Shown here: in pieces, positions 8,398-16,440 of the stretch
How positions within the stretch are numbered: the stretch's first letter is position 1
Layout: every line of letters starts with the position of its first letter
NCBI RefSeq assembly: GCF_024972755.1
Contig: NZ_CP087724.1
Coordinates: 1,240,001-1,304,000, forward strand
DNA length: 64,000 bases
Origin: Halanaeroarchaeum sp. HSR-CO
GTDB taxonomy: Archaea; Halobacteriota; Halobacteria; Halobacteriales; Halobacteriaceae
Direction: 5' to 3'
Notes under the pieces: generated by a model
Told to the model about the DNA's origin: nothing
What the model saw: the letters and a program-made list of their open reading frames with translations, nothing else
Database searches by the model: none
Translations under genes and position numbers: made by a program

Positions 8398-8808
8398 ATG
8401 CCCGTGGATTCAGACGCGGAACTCGAATCGATACTCGCCAGCGATCGTATCGCCGTCGTCGGCTGTTCGACGACCGAAGGCAAGGCGGCACACGACGTGC
8501 CGAAGTACCTCCAAAACCATGGCTACGAGATCGTTCCTGTCAACCCCTTCGCCGACGAGATACTCGGCGAGACCGCCTACGATGCAGTAACCGATGTCCC
8601 CGGGGAGGTCGATATCGTCGACGTCTTCCGGCCGAGCGAGGAGGTCCCCGAGATCCTCGATGCCGTCCTGGAACGCGACGACGCTCCTGTGTTCTGGCTT
8701 CAGCTCGGCATCGAGCACGACGACGCCGGAGACCGGGCCGAAGCCGCGGGACTCACGTTCGTCCAGGACCGGTGTATGAAAATCGAGCACGAGCGACTCG
8801 TCGCCTGA
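8398..8808 (+). CDS. CoA-binding domain protein
   Basis: 136 residues forming a single Rossmann-type CoA_binding domain. Visible are IAVVGCSTTEGKAAHDVPKYL (nucleotide-binding turn), GYEIVPVNP, the central VDIVDVFRPSEEVPEI and the C-terminal VFWLQLGIEHDDA and FVQDRCMKIEH. This is the YccU-like family related to the N-terminal domain of succinyl-CoA synthetase alpha, but without a phosphohistidine domain. It probably binds CoA or a nucleotide; the physiological role is not established. The ATG at 8398, after a gap of about 57 bp from the prenyltransferase, matches family starts. Confidence 0.85.
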   Translation: MPVDSDAELESILASDRIAVVGCSTTEGKAAHDVPKYLQNHGYEIVPVNPFADEILGETAYDAVTDVPGEVDIVDVFRPSEEVPEILDAVLERDDAPVFWLQLGIEHDDAGDRAEAAGLTFVQDRCMKIEHERLVA

Positions 8809-9087
8809 TCAGGCCCCGGTGGCCTGGTCGGTGGCGTCGTCCTCGGTACTGTCGTCGGTCTCGACGGTCGCATCCGGCACTTCGACACCTTCTGCTTCGG
8901 CGAGTGCCTCGAGTATCTCTCGTTGCTCTTCGAGTTCCGTCTCGATGGCGCCGACCCGATCGTTCGTGGTGTCGATCGTTTCCCGGATGGCCGCCATCTG
9001 TTCTTTGACCTCGTTGAGTTTCTGATAGAGGTTGTCGGCCATGTCGACGACCGATTGCAGCTTCTTTGCCGTGCTCCCGAATCCCAT
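8809..9087 (-). CDS. Small haloarchaeal coiled-coil protein (DUF5798-like)
   Basis: 92 residues. After MGFGSTAKKLQSVVDMADN comes a long heptad-patterned helix (about residues 18-62) and then an acidic tail rich in Asp, Thr and Ala. The conserved start and coiled coil match a small protein family confined to haloarchaea that I know as DUF5798; its function is unknown. It ends adjacent to the convergent CoA-binding gene. The SRP RNA gene lies about 120 bp upstream, divergently oriented. Confidence 0.75.
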   Translation of the reverse strand: MGFGSTAKKLQSVVDMADNLYQKLNEVKEQMAAIRETIDTTNDRVGAIETELEEQREILEALAEAEGVEVPDATVETDDSTEDDATDQATGA

Positions 9088-9182
9088 ACGTGGGCAATCG
9101 AACCGGAGGCCTTTGGCCGTTTCGACCTGGCAGCAACCGGTGCGGATCGATCGCCGTCCTGGCGTTTTCGACCCGAAAGGCC

Positions 9183-9189
9183 CTTAAGA
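9183..9189 (+). promoter_or_regulatory. Probable TATA element of the SRP RNA gene
   Basis: CTTAAGA lies about 25 bp before the predicted 5' end of the 7S RNA near 9205-9212, in an otherwise GC-rich context. Confidence 0.45.
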
Positions 9190-9204
9190 GGCACCCGAGT
9201 ACAT

Positions 9205-9490
9205 CCGGTTGGACTAGGTCGGGCGGTTTGGCCCCGCCCGTCACCCGCTCTATGGTCATTAGCGGGGACCGAATACCGGGTGCGTCCGGTCAGACCGGTC
9301 CGGACCCCGGGAGCCGACGTGGAAGCCTCGTCCTGCGGGGACGGCGGTACGTGGCGGACGCCTGCAGGGGCGTCGCGCCCACGTCTCGTCGGTGGCAACC
9401 CGCCAGGCACGGAAGTGAGCAGCGGACCACCGAACGTTCGTCGCTCGTAGGGTCGCGGGGTGGAGGAGGCGACCGGGACTATCCGGGCTG
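9205..9490 (+). ncRNA. Signal recognition particle 7S RNA (archaeal type)
   Basis: No protein gene fits this roughly 290-nt stretch, and it contains the SRP RNA landmarks. The 5' domain has ACTAGGTCGGGCGG and a short GCCCGTCACCCGC hairpin set. The S-domain helix 8 is at about 9403-9428, with the conserved GGCACGGAAGTGAGCAGCGG core that binds SRP54. The 5' side (CCGGTTGG, 9205-9212) can pair with the 3' side near 9479-9488 (ACTATCCGGG), giving the archaeal helix 1. The RNA scaffolds SRP19 and SRP54 and targets ribosomes to the membrane. Ends are estimated from pairing and could be off by 5-10 nt. Confidence 0.93.
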
Positions 9491-9571
9491 GAACGTCGGG
9501 CAACCCCGGCCGTCCACATTCATCTGGCTGTCATACGAAACGCGAGTGGCGTCTCTACCGAGAACGGCCCG

Positions 9572-10441
9572 TTACTCGAGGTGGTCGACCGACGGGGAAC
9601 CCGAGATCTCTACCTCGCCGTCAAGGGTTCGAATTGGATAGGGTATGTCGATACCAGCCTCGTCGAATCGCTCCTTGACCGACTGGACGTACTCGCTTCT
9701 GGTCTTCACGAAGTCGGATCGAGAGGGGTCGTCGATCCAGAATCGGGATTTGAGACCGACGAAGGAGTCGCCGAGTTCGGTCAGTCTGACGGTCACGCCC
9801 GGGTCGTCCATGATCTCGTCGTGGGCCTCAGCCTCGTCGACGATGATCTCGGTGGCCTGGTCGATATCGTCGTCGTAGCCGATACCGAAGAGGAACTGGA
9901 GGCGGAGTTTCTCTTTGGCGACGGGGTTCTTGAGCACACCGTCGGTGAGCGTCGAATTCGGAACCGTGAGCAGTTCGTTGTCGAACGTGCGCACGCGAGT
10001 CACACGGAGGCTGATGTCCTCGACGATTCCCGAGTTGTCGTCCCACTCGATCCAGTCGCCGATCTTGAAGGGGCGATCCGTGTAGATGAACACGCCCGCG
10101 ACGAAGTTCTTGATGACGTCCTGAAGGGCGAACCCGACGGCGAGCGTCCCGGCCGCCGCGATGGTAGCGAGCGATTGGAGAAACCCAGTGAATCCCGCGA
10201 ATCCGAAGGCCGCCGAGATGGCCACGAAATAGACGACCGCGTTCGTCAGTTTGAGTAACGGGCGTTTGGCGTGTTCGTCCAGGTCACGTCGGTCGAGTAG
10301 TCGGGCGACGAGTGGGCTGAAGACCGCCCGTCCGAGGAACGTGATGGCGAGGAACGCGATGACGAAGTAGAGCGCCTGTGTCGCCACGAGTGCGTACTGT
10401 TCGGGCAAAAGGTCACGTACGATTGGAAGTGGCGTAACCAT
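9572..10441 (-). CDS. MscS-family mechanosensitive channel
   Basis: 289 residues. Three N-terminal hydrophobic segments (about 15-40, 62-88, 90-120) are followed by the MscS core: pore-lining TM3 with AAAGTLAVGFALQDVIKNF, then the beta domain VFIYTDRPFKIGDWIEW and TRVRTFDNELLTVPNSTL. The C-terminal alpha/beta domain is present. These channels open under hypo-osmotic membrane tension and release solutes, an important safeguard for halophiles. The stop faces the 3' side of the SRP RNA gene. The next upstream gene on the same strand begins only 7 bp away, so the CRM gene and this one may be co-transcribed. Confidence 0.93.
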   Translation of the reverse strand: MVTPLPIVRDLLPEQYALVATQALYFVIAFLAITFLGRAVFSPLVARLLDRRDLDEHAKRPLLKLTNAVVYFVAISAAFGFAGFTGFLQSLATIAAAGTLAVGFALQDVIKNFVAGVFIYTDRPFKIGDWIEWDDNSGIVEDISLRVTRVRTFDNELLTVPNSTLTDGVLKNPVAKEKLRLQFLFGIGYDDDIDQATEIIVDEAEAHDEIMDDPGVTVRLTELGDSFVGLKSRFWIDDPSRSDFVKTRSEYVQSVKERFDEAGIDIPYPIRTLDGEVEISGSPSVDHLE

Positions 10442-10448
10442 CGTGAGA

Positions 10449-10691
10449 TCAGTGGTAGACGGCCGTATTTCCCCTCGTCTCGAACAGTTCGGCGTCGACC
10501 CGCTCGGCGAGGGTTTCCGCGAGTGCTTCGGTGGAGTCGGTGCCTCGGGCCGAACGAAGGAACTTGACCTTCACCAGTTCGGCGTCGGCTAGCTGGTCGT
10601 TCAGCTCGTCGACGACGGAATCGATCCCCGCTTTCCCGACCCAGACCGTCACGTCCAGTTCGTGTGCCTTCTTCCGTAGCTCTTCGGTCAT
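10449..10691 (-). CDS. CRM/YhbY-type RNA-binding protein
   Basis: 80 residues covering one complete CRM domain: TEELRKKAHELDVTVWVGKAG, with the GxxG-like loop (GKAG) that contacts RNA, then VVDELNDQLADAELVKVKFL and the closing strand ELFETRGNTAVYH. Single CRM proteins in bacteria associate with pre-50S ribosomal particles; archaeal members are thought to act in rRNA or tRNA processing. It lies 7 bp upstream of the MscS gene and about 90 bp downstream of the RNase P component 4 gene on the same strand. That position suggests an RNA-processing transcript. Confidence 0.9.
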   Translation of the reverse strand: MTEELRKKAHELDVTVWVGKAGIDSVVDELNDQLADAELVKVKFLRSARGTDSTEALAETLAERVDAELFETRGNTAVYH

Positions 10692-10778
10692 CTCTGTGAG
10701 TCTTTACACCCGGGACCTTTGAATGTTCACCTCTGTATGGCAACGACAACGGCAGGCGTCGGTTCCAAGGGCCGACTG

Positions 10779-11069
10779 TCAGTCGTCGGATGAATGCTCG
10801 TATGGGTATCTGGATTGCCCACCGCACTCGCAGGTGATCACCACGTGCCCATCCTGGGTTCGTACGCGGGCATTCCGCCCGGGAACGAGATAGCGGTCGC
10901 AGCGCGTACAGGAGAAGCGTTTCAGTTGCCGGGGCAGTTCGAGTCGGTGTCGTTCGGCGATTCGCCGCGCGAGTCGCACGTACTCCCTGGCTCGGTCGTC
11001 GTCGCCCTCCCTGGCCGCAGCTCTGGCGAGCTCTGTCAGCCGCTCGATGCGCTCCCCGGCGATGCCCAT
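10779..11069 (-). CDS. rnp4: Ribonuclease P protein component 4 (Rpp21/Rpr2 family)
   Basis: 96 residues from the ATG at 11069. N-terminal helices (IERLTELARAAAREGDDDRAREYVRLARRIAERH) form the Rpp29/Rpp21-type helical region. Zinc ligands follow at C54, C57 (CTRC) and C80, C82 (CEC), giving the zinc-ribbon of archaeal RPP21. The conserved RYLVPGRNARVR follows the first cysteine pair. The protein pairs with Rpp29 and helps the RNase P RNA cleave tRNA 5' leaders. A longer frame to 11114 would run toward the divergent glycosyltransferase; the ATG at 11069 is where homology begins. Confidence 0.95.
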   Translation of the reverse strand: MGIAGERIERLTELARAAAREGDDDRAREYVRLARRIAERHRLELPRQLKRFSCTRCDRYLVPGRNARVRTQDGHVVITCECGGQSRYPYEHSSDD

Positions 11070-11110
11070 CACTCGCCGAGTCGGCGACGATGGCTCAAAG
11101 TGGTTCCGGT

Positions 11111-11119
11111 ACAATTATC
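11111..11119 (+). promoter_or_regulatory. TATA-like element of the glycosyltransferase pair
   Basis: ACAATTATC centred about 29 bp before the GTG at 11144. It supports that codon as the leaderless start over an in-frame ATG at 11090. Confidence 0.5.
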
Positions 11120-11143
11120 GGTCGCGGTGAAGTTCCTCGGTTC

Positions 11144-12211
11144 GTGCAGGTCCTCAACTACCTCGAACTCGCCGACCGCCTGGAGCGTAGCGGTATCGGG
11201 ACCTCGGCTCGCCACCAGCGCAAGGCACTGGCGGGAACCGACTTCGAGGTGATAACGTCACCCTGGGTGGACGGATCGCCTCTCGAGGCGATCGCATCGA
11301 CCATCTCTGGCGGACGGTTCTTCGCGGCCTTCGATCTCGCTCACGTCAACGTCATCGGTCCAGGTTCTCTGGCCGTCGCAGGTCACGCGAAGCGGAACGA
11401 TATTCCGCTCGTCCTCCACGCCCACGTCACCCGCGAGGACTTCGCGGAATCGTTTCGCTTCTCGGAGCAGCTAGCGGTCCCACTCGGGGCCTATCTCCGC
11501 TGGTTCTACTCGCAGGCCGACCTGGTACTCACGCCCAGTCGGTACACGAAGGGCGTCCTCGAATCGTATCCAGTGAGCGCTCCCATCGAGACCGTCTCGA
11601 ACGGGGTCGATATCGAACGGCTCTCCGGATACGATGATCTCCGCGAGGAGTACCGAGATCGGTACGACCTGGAGGGGATGGTCGTCTTTGCCGTCGGCAA
11701 CGTCTTCGAGCGGAAGGGGCTCTCGACGTTCGGTCGTCTCGCTCGCCGGACGGACTACGACTTCGTCTGGTTCGGGCCGTACGATACGGGTCCACAGGCG
11801 TCGACGGCCGTCAGGAACTGGACGTCGAATCCGCCATCGAATCTCACGTTCACCGGGTGGATCGACGATATTCGTGGTGCCTACGGGGCGGGAGACGTCT
11901 ACCTCTTTCCGACGAAAAACGAGAACCAGGGCATCGCCGTCCTCGAGGCGATGGCGACCGGAAACGCCGTCGTCCTCCGGGATATTCCCGTCTTCGAGGA
12001 GTTCTTTACCGACGGCGAGGACTGTCTGAAAGCGTCGACCGAAGGGGAGTTCGAGGCGGCCCTCGACAGATTGGCGGCGGACCCCGCGTTGCGCTCGCGA
12101 CTCGGGGAGAACGCCATGGAGACCGCCCGGGAACACGACCTCGATCGCGTCGGTGACCGCCTCGAATCGATCTACCGTCGACTCGTTTCCGATGGGGTGG
12201 ATTTGAACTGA
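11144..12211 (+). CDS. Glycosyltransferase family 4 protein, first of a pair
   Basis: About 355 residues, GT-B fold. The N-terminal domain begins VQVLNYLELADRLERSGIGT. The C-terminal Rossmann domain carries FAVGNVFERKGLSTFGRLAR and the nucleotide-sugar motif YLFPTKNENQGIAVLEAMATG (the E-x7-E region). It should move a sugar from a nucleotide donor to a lipid, glycan or protein acceptor at the membrane. Its TGA overlaps the ATG of a second GT4 by one base, so both are made together. Homologous tandem pairs are common in Halobacteria. The acceptor (glycolipid or exopolysaccharide) is not shown by sequence. Confidence 0.85.
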   Translation: MQVLNYLELADRLERSGIGTSARHQRKALAGTDFEVITSPWVDGSPLEAIASTISGGRFFAAFDLAHVNVIGPGSLAVAGHAKRNDIPLVLHAHVTREDFAESFRFSEQLAVPLGAYLRWFYSQADLVLTPSRYTKGVLESYPVSAPIETVSNGVDIERLSGYDDLREEYRDRYDLEGMVVFAVGNVFERKGLSTFGRLARRTDYDFVWFGPYDTGPQASTAVRNWTSNPPSNLTFTGWIDDIRGAYGAGDVYLFPTKNENQGIAVLEAMATGNAVVLRDIPVFEEFFTDGEDCLKASTEGEFEAALDRLAADPALRSRLGENAMETAREHDLDRVGDRLESIYRRLVSDGVDLN

Positions 12212-13329
12212 TGACTGTGAAAGGGACGGCCACGCCACCGACCGTCGCCACTTTCACCGACACCTATCTGCCGACGGTGAACGGAGTGACGTACACCGTC
12301 TCTTCCTGGCGAGACCGCTGGGTTGAGCGCGGCGGCCGGATGGACGTGGTGTATCCGGGCTCCTCCCACGACCCACGAGACGGCGAGTTCCCGGTCAGGA
12401 GCGTTGCCTTCCCGTTCTACGACGGATTCAGACTCGGTCTCCCTCGGATCCCCGACGCAGTCGAGGACGTCGACGTCGTCCACGCCCACACCCCGTTCTC
12501 CCTCGGACTCGCCGCGTATCGACTCGCGCGTCGGGCGGATATTCCGCTGGTGGTCTCCTATCACACGCCGACCGCGGAATACGCGGAGTACGTCGCACCG
12601 GCCTGGGCAACTCCGGCGGTGTCGTCGGTCAGTCGCCGCTACGAATCCTGGTACCTGGATCGGGCCGACCTCGTGTTGACGCCGAGCGAGTCGACCGCCG
12701 AGACGGTTAGTGCGTTCACCGACTCACCGGTCGAATCGCATCCGAACGGCGTCGACGTGGGTTTCTTTCGCCCGACGTTTCCGAACGCCTTCATTCGGCG
12801 ACACGACATCCCGACCGACCGTCCGATCGTGGGGTATACCGGGAGACACGGCTTCGAGAAGAACCTCGACGCGATACTCGACGCGGCCGTCGACCTCGAG
12901 GTGACCGTCCTGTTCGGCGGAGACGGGCCGGCCCGAGCAACCCTCGAGGAGAGAGCCGAGGAACTGGGCATCGACGCCATCTTCCTCGGCTTCCTGGAAC
13001 GGGACGAACTCCCGGAGTTCTACTCGACGCTCGATGTCTTCGCGTTCCCGAGTCCGGTCGAGACGCAGGGACTGGTGGCTCTCGAGTCTATCGCCTGTGG
13101 GACACCGGTCGTCGCCGTCGACAGTGGCGCGCTGTCCCATACCGTCGACGATGGACAGACCGGGTTCCACTTCGAACACGGCGATACCGACGACTTCCGC
13201 GCCACCATCGTCGAGGCTCTCGAGGCGGGGGACTCGCTCTCCAGACGGTCTCTTCGACGACGGGACGATATCAGTCTCGAGCGGTCGATCGATCGACTGG
13301 AGTCAACCTACGAGCGATTGCTCGGGTAG
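12211..13329 (+). CDS. Glycosyltransferase family 4 protein, second of a pair
   Basis: 372 residues. The start VATFTDTYLPTVNGVTYTV is typical of diacylglycerol- or mannosyl-type GT4 enzymes. Donor-binding elements are VGYTGRHGFEKNLDAILDA, VLFGGDGPARATLEERAEE and the E-x7-E region AFPSPVETQGLVALESIACGTP. It overlaps the first glycosyltransferase by one base (TGATG), which is translational coupling. The two enzymes could add successive sugars to the same acceptor. Resemblance to bacterial glycolipid synthases makes a membrane-lipid acceptor plausible, but this is inference. Confidence 0.88.
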   Translation: MTVKGTATPPTVATFTDTYLPTVNGVTYTVSSWRDRWVERGGRMDVVYPGSSHDPRDGEFPVRSVAFPFYDGFRLGLPRIPDAVEDVDVVHAHTPFSLGLAAYRLARRADIPLVVSYHTPTAEYAEYVAPAWATPAVSSVSRRYESWYLDRADLVLTPSESTAETVSAFTDSPVESHPNGVDVGFFRPTFPNAFIRRHDIPTDRPIVGYTGRHGFEKNLDAILDAAVDLEVTVLFGGDGPARATLEERAEELGIDAIFLGFLERDELPEFYSTLDVFAFPSPVETQGLVALESIACGTPVVAVDSGALSHTVDDGQTGFHFEHGDTDDFRATIVEALEAGDSLSRRSLRRRDDISLERSIDRLESTYERLLG

Positions 13330-13351
13330 AACCCAGAACTGCGGCGATCGG

Positions 13352-13756
13352 TCAGTCGTCTGCTTCGAGGGCGTCCGCGATACGCTCGAGTTGTGTCGTG
13401 ACGTCGCCGACCTCCCGGCGAAGTTCCTCTATCTGCCGTTCCAGGCGTCGGGTATCGACGCCGCCTTCGTCACTGCCCTCGGCACCGGGACCCATGCCGC
13501 CGCCCATGGCGCCGGGGCCTCCGCCACCGCCCATCATCCCGCTCATCATCTGGGCGAAGGGATTGCCACCCATTCCGCCACCCATGCCACCGGGGCCACC
13601 GCCGCCACCCATCATCTCTTGCATCCGCTCGCGGGGATCTTCTTCGCCTTCTTCGCCCGCATCGCGGTCGGCCTCGCGCTGTTCGCGGATTTCCTCGACG
13701 CGTTCGCGGAACGATTTCTCCTCGTCGTCTCCATCGGTGGTGTCGTCGTCTACCAT
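13352..13756 (-). CDS. Gly/Met-rich low-complexity protein
   Basis: 134 residues. An acidic, charged N-terminus (about 1-50, coiled-coil-like EKSFRERVEEIREQREADRD) leads into two Gly/Met/Pro-rich repeats built from MMGGGGGPGGMGGGMG-like units (about 50-95). A C-terminal helix (RRLERQIEELRREVGDVTTQLERIADALEAD) that looks like a coiled coil closes the protein. I chose the ATG at 13756; the frame extends 16 residues further but with non-typical composition. No enzyme motif is visible. The architecture suggests an oligomerising scaffold or condensate-forming protein; the function is unknown. Confidence 0.7.
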   Translation of the reverse strand: MVDDDTTDGDDEEKSFRERVEEIREQREADRDAGEEGEEDPRERMQEMMGGGGGPGGMGGGMGGNPFAQMMSGMMGGGGGPGAMGGGMGPGAEGSDEGGVDTRRLERQIEELRREVGDVTTQLERIADALEADD

Positions 13757-13800
13757 GGCTCGCGGTTGGGCGTCCGGTCGGAAAAAGGACCGGTTTGCGG

Positions 13801-14634
13801 TCACTCGAACGAGCCGAAACTAGATTGGAGTGACCGTGTCGACGTCCCAGTCGTGACGTCGTAGCCCACCAGGTCCCGGAGGTCGACTGCATAGGCGGTT
13901 CCGCCTCGTTCGAGGACGAGAACTCGACCCTGCGTTCCCACGATGGATCCACTCGCGACGGTCTCGGCGACTGGACGGGTGTCGAGTGAGAACCCATAAT
14001 CGAAGTCGAAGGTCTCGATGGGGTCGAACTCGTCGACGATCGCGTTCCAGCGGTCGCCGTCGACTGTCCGGTGGAGCGATTCGATCTTCGTCGGAACGCG
14101 GACCCGGTCTGGGAAGCGATCGGCCAGGTCGGCCTCCAGTTGCCTCGCGATCCGACCGTCCTTCACGGTCCGGATGTGTGCCGCCCGGTCGGCTCCCTGC
14201 TCGCGGAGTCGTCGTTGCAACCGCCAGGATCGCGTAACGCCGACTTTGACCGTCTCTGGGGCGAACGCGGCCAGATAGACGGCGTGCTCCTCGTGGCACG
14301 CCGCGACCGGCATCGCACAGGTTCCGGTGCAGACGGCACACGGCCAGTGGCTCGTGTGGACCTCGCAGTAGGGCGCATCGTCGCGTGAACACGGTTCGTG
14401 GTGGCCATCGGACCGGTCGCCTGCACAGTGACGATGGTCGAGGGTGAACGAGAGCTCCGCACCGGTGTGGAGGGGGTGCTCCTTGACGGTCCCGTCGGTA
14501 CCGATGACGAGGGTCGCTGGCCCGTCCCCTGCGGCAGTCTCGTACCCGATGATCTGCACGTTCCGGGGTGGGTCGTCGGCCCCTATAGCCGTACCGCTCG
14601 CCGACTCCGACCGTGTGGGAAACATTGTTAGCAC
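13801..14634 (-). CDS. DUF2797 protein: zinc-finger plus GIY-YIG-like domain
   Basis: 277 residues. The N-terminal part has a beta-rich segment (VQIIGYETAAGDG). A Cys/His-rich block follows (CAGDRSDGHHEPC..., CEVHTSHWPCAVCTGTCAMPVAACHEEH) that must bind zinc. Then comes a segment with the GIY-YIG-like arrangement VYLAAFAPETVKVGVTRSWRLQRRLREQGA followed by HIRTVKDGRIARQLEADL. DUF2797 proteins are widespread in haloarchaea and some bacteria but uncharacterised. The upstream start is uncertain: the N-terminal 25 residues are not conserved and a GTG or later codon may be used. It is divergent from the carboxylase gene. Confidence 0.8.
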   Translation of the reverse strand: MLTMFPTRSESASGTAIGADDPPRNVQIIGYETAAGDGPATLVIGTDGTVKEHPLHTGAELSFTLDHRHCAGDRSDGHHEPCSRDDAPYCEVHTSHWPCAVCTGTCAMPVAACHEEHAVYLAAFAPETVKVGVTRSWRLQRRLREQGADRAAHIRTVKDGRIARQLEADLADRFPDRVRVPTKIESLHRTVDGDRWNAIVDEFDPIETFDFDYGFSLDTRPVAETVASGSIVGTQGRVLVLERGGTAYAVDLRDLVGYDVTTGTSTRSLQSSFGSFE

Positions 14635-14654
14635 GTCACGACGAGTGAAGGATT

Positions 14655-16421
14655 ATGAAGGTCCGAATCGGGCAAGACGCGACCGATCCGGAAGCCGAGG
14701 CGGTTGCGAGGGTCCTCGCAGTGCACGTCGGGGACGACGTCGAGGTGTACGTCGGCGACGAGGACACACCGAGCGCGACAGCGAGTCGGCCCCAATCGGC
14801 AGAAGCCGTGAGGGCCGATGGTTTGGAGGACGAGCCGCTCGAACCGACGGACCGAGAGGTGGCCTTGCGCGAGGAGATAGACGATATTCTGGAGGGTGGC
14901 CCCGAGAAGTACCGGCAGCGGCTTCCCGAGCAGGACAAACTGTTCGTCCGGGACCGGATCGATCTCTGGTTCGGCGACGATGGGCTCAAGTTCGAGGACG
15001 GCAAGTTCGCGAACTTCGATGCCTGGCATCCGGACAGTCCGGCCGTCGAGGAGTACGACCCCGATACCCGACTGCCAGCAGACGGCCTCATCACGGGTGC
15101 TGGCGACTTCGAGGGGCGGACGGTCCATTTCATGGCCAACGACTTCACGGTCAAGGCTGGCAGTATGGCCGAGCGTGGCGTCGAGAAGTTCCTCCGGATG
15201 CAAGAGCGTGCGTTGAAATCGGGGAGACCGGCGTTGTACCTGATGGACTCCTCGGGGGGACGCATCGACCAGCAATCCGGGTTCTTCGCGAATCGGGAGG
15301 GGATCGGGAAGTACTACTACAATCACTCTCGGCTGTCGGGTGCCGTCCCGCAGATCTGTGTCCTCTACGGGCCGTGTTTCGCCGGGGCGGCGTACACCCC
15401 GGTGTTCGCCGACTTCACCATCATGGTCGAAGGGATGTCCTCGATGGCCATCGCCAGTCCGCGGATGGTGCGGATGGTCACGGGTGAGGACATCTCCGTC
15501 GAGGATCTCGGCGGCCCGTCCATCCATACCCGCCACTCTGGCAGCGCCGACCGCATTGCCGATGACGAGCAACACGCCCGAGAACTGGTCGCTGAGCTGA
15601 TCGGTTATCTGCCAGACAACGCGGACGAGAAACCGCCACGGGTGGACTCGAAACGCCCGACGAACTCCCCGCAAGGCATCGACGCCGTCGTCCCCGAGGA
15701 ACCAGATCGCTCCTACGACATGCACGAGGTGATCGACCGACTGGTCGACGCGGACTCCTTTTTCGAACTCAAACCTGCGTACGGTCCCGAGATCATCACC
15801 GGATACGCTCGGATCGACGGTCGCCCCGTCGGAGTCATCGCGAACCAGCCGATCGAACGAGCGGGAGCGATCTTCCCGGACTCTGCGGAGAAAGCCGCAG
15901 AGTTCGTCTGGAAGTCGGATGCGTACAACATTCCACTGCTCTATCTCGCCGATACGCCCGGATTCATGGCCGGATCGCAGGTCGAGAAGGAGGGGATTCT
16001 CGAGCAGGGCAAGAAGATGATCTACGCCACTTCCGAGGCGACGGTCCCGAAGCAGAGCGTGGTCGTCCGAAAGGCGTACGGAGCAGGTATCTACGCCATG
16101 AGCGGACCGGCCTACGATCCCGAGAGTACCCTCGCGCTCCCGAGTGGTGAGATCGCCATCATGGGGCCGGAGGCCGCGATCAATGCCGTCTATGCGAACA
16201 AACTGGCCGAGTACGACGACGAGGACGAACGGGCCGAACGCGAGCGGGAACTCCGCGAGGCGTACCGGGAGGAGATCGACGCCCATCGCATGGCCAGCGA
16301 GGTGGTCATCGACGAGATCGTGCCGCCGAGCGATCTTCGGAGCGAACTGATCCAGCGCTTCGAGGTCTACGAGGACGTCGACAAACAGCGCCCAACGAAA
16401 AAACATGGGACCGTCCTCTGA
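14655..16421 (+). CDS. Acyl-CoA carboxylase carboxyltransferase subunit, N-terminally extended
   Basis: 588 residues. The central and C-terminal parts form the two-crotonase carboxyltransferase: GSMAERGVEKFLRMQERALKS and YLMDSSGGRIDQQ in the acyl-CoA half, GPCFAGAAYTPVF oxyanion region, and a biotin-binding half with LYLADTPGFMAGSQVEKEG and SGPAYDP. It should carboxylate propionyl- (or acetyl-) CoA using a biotin carrier and biotin carboxylase that are not in this window. The first about 95 residues (MKVRIGQDATDPEAEAVARV, VEVYVGDEDTP) are extra compared with typical 515-residue subunits and recall the small epsilon/PccX subunit fused on. It is divergent from the DUF2797 gene and convergent with the MaoC gene. 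Confidence 0.9.
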   Translation: MKVRIGQDATDPEAEAVARVLAVHVGDDVEVYVGDEDTPSATASRPQSAEAVRADGLEDEPLEPTDREVALREEIDDILEGGPEKYRQRLPEQDKLFVRDRIDLWFGDDGLKFEDGKFANFDAWHPDSPAVEEYDPDTRLPADGLITGAGDFEGRTVHFMANDFTVKAGSMAERGVEKFLRMQERALKSGRPALYLMDSSGGRIDQQSGFFANREGIGKYYYNHSRLSGAVPQICVLYGPCFAGAAYTPVFADFTIMVEGMSSMAIASPRMVRMVTGEDISVEDLGGPSIHTRHSGSADRIADDEQHARELVAELIGYLPDNADEKPPRVDSKRPTNSPQGIDAVVPEEPDRSYDMHEVIDRLVDADSFFELKPAYGPEIITGYARIDGRPVGVIANQPIERAGAIFPDSAEKAAEFVWKSDAYNIPLLYLADTPGFMAGSQVEKEGILEQGKKMIYATSEATVPKQSVVVRKAYGAGIYAMSGPAYDPESTLALPSGEIAIMGPEAAINAVYANKLAEYDDEDERAERERELREAYREEIDAHRMASEVVIDEIVPPSDLRSELIQRFEVYEDVDKQRPTKKHGTVL

Positions 16422-16440
16422 GACTGGGACGCCAGGCCGG

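Noticed and set aside
14628-16406. Very long open frame antisense to the acyl-CoA carboxylase gene
   Set aside because: High-GC codon bias leaves the opposite strand open; the product has no recognisable motif while the sense strand has complete carboxyltransferase motifs.
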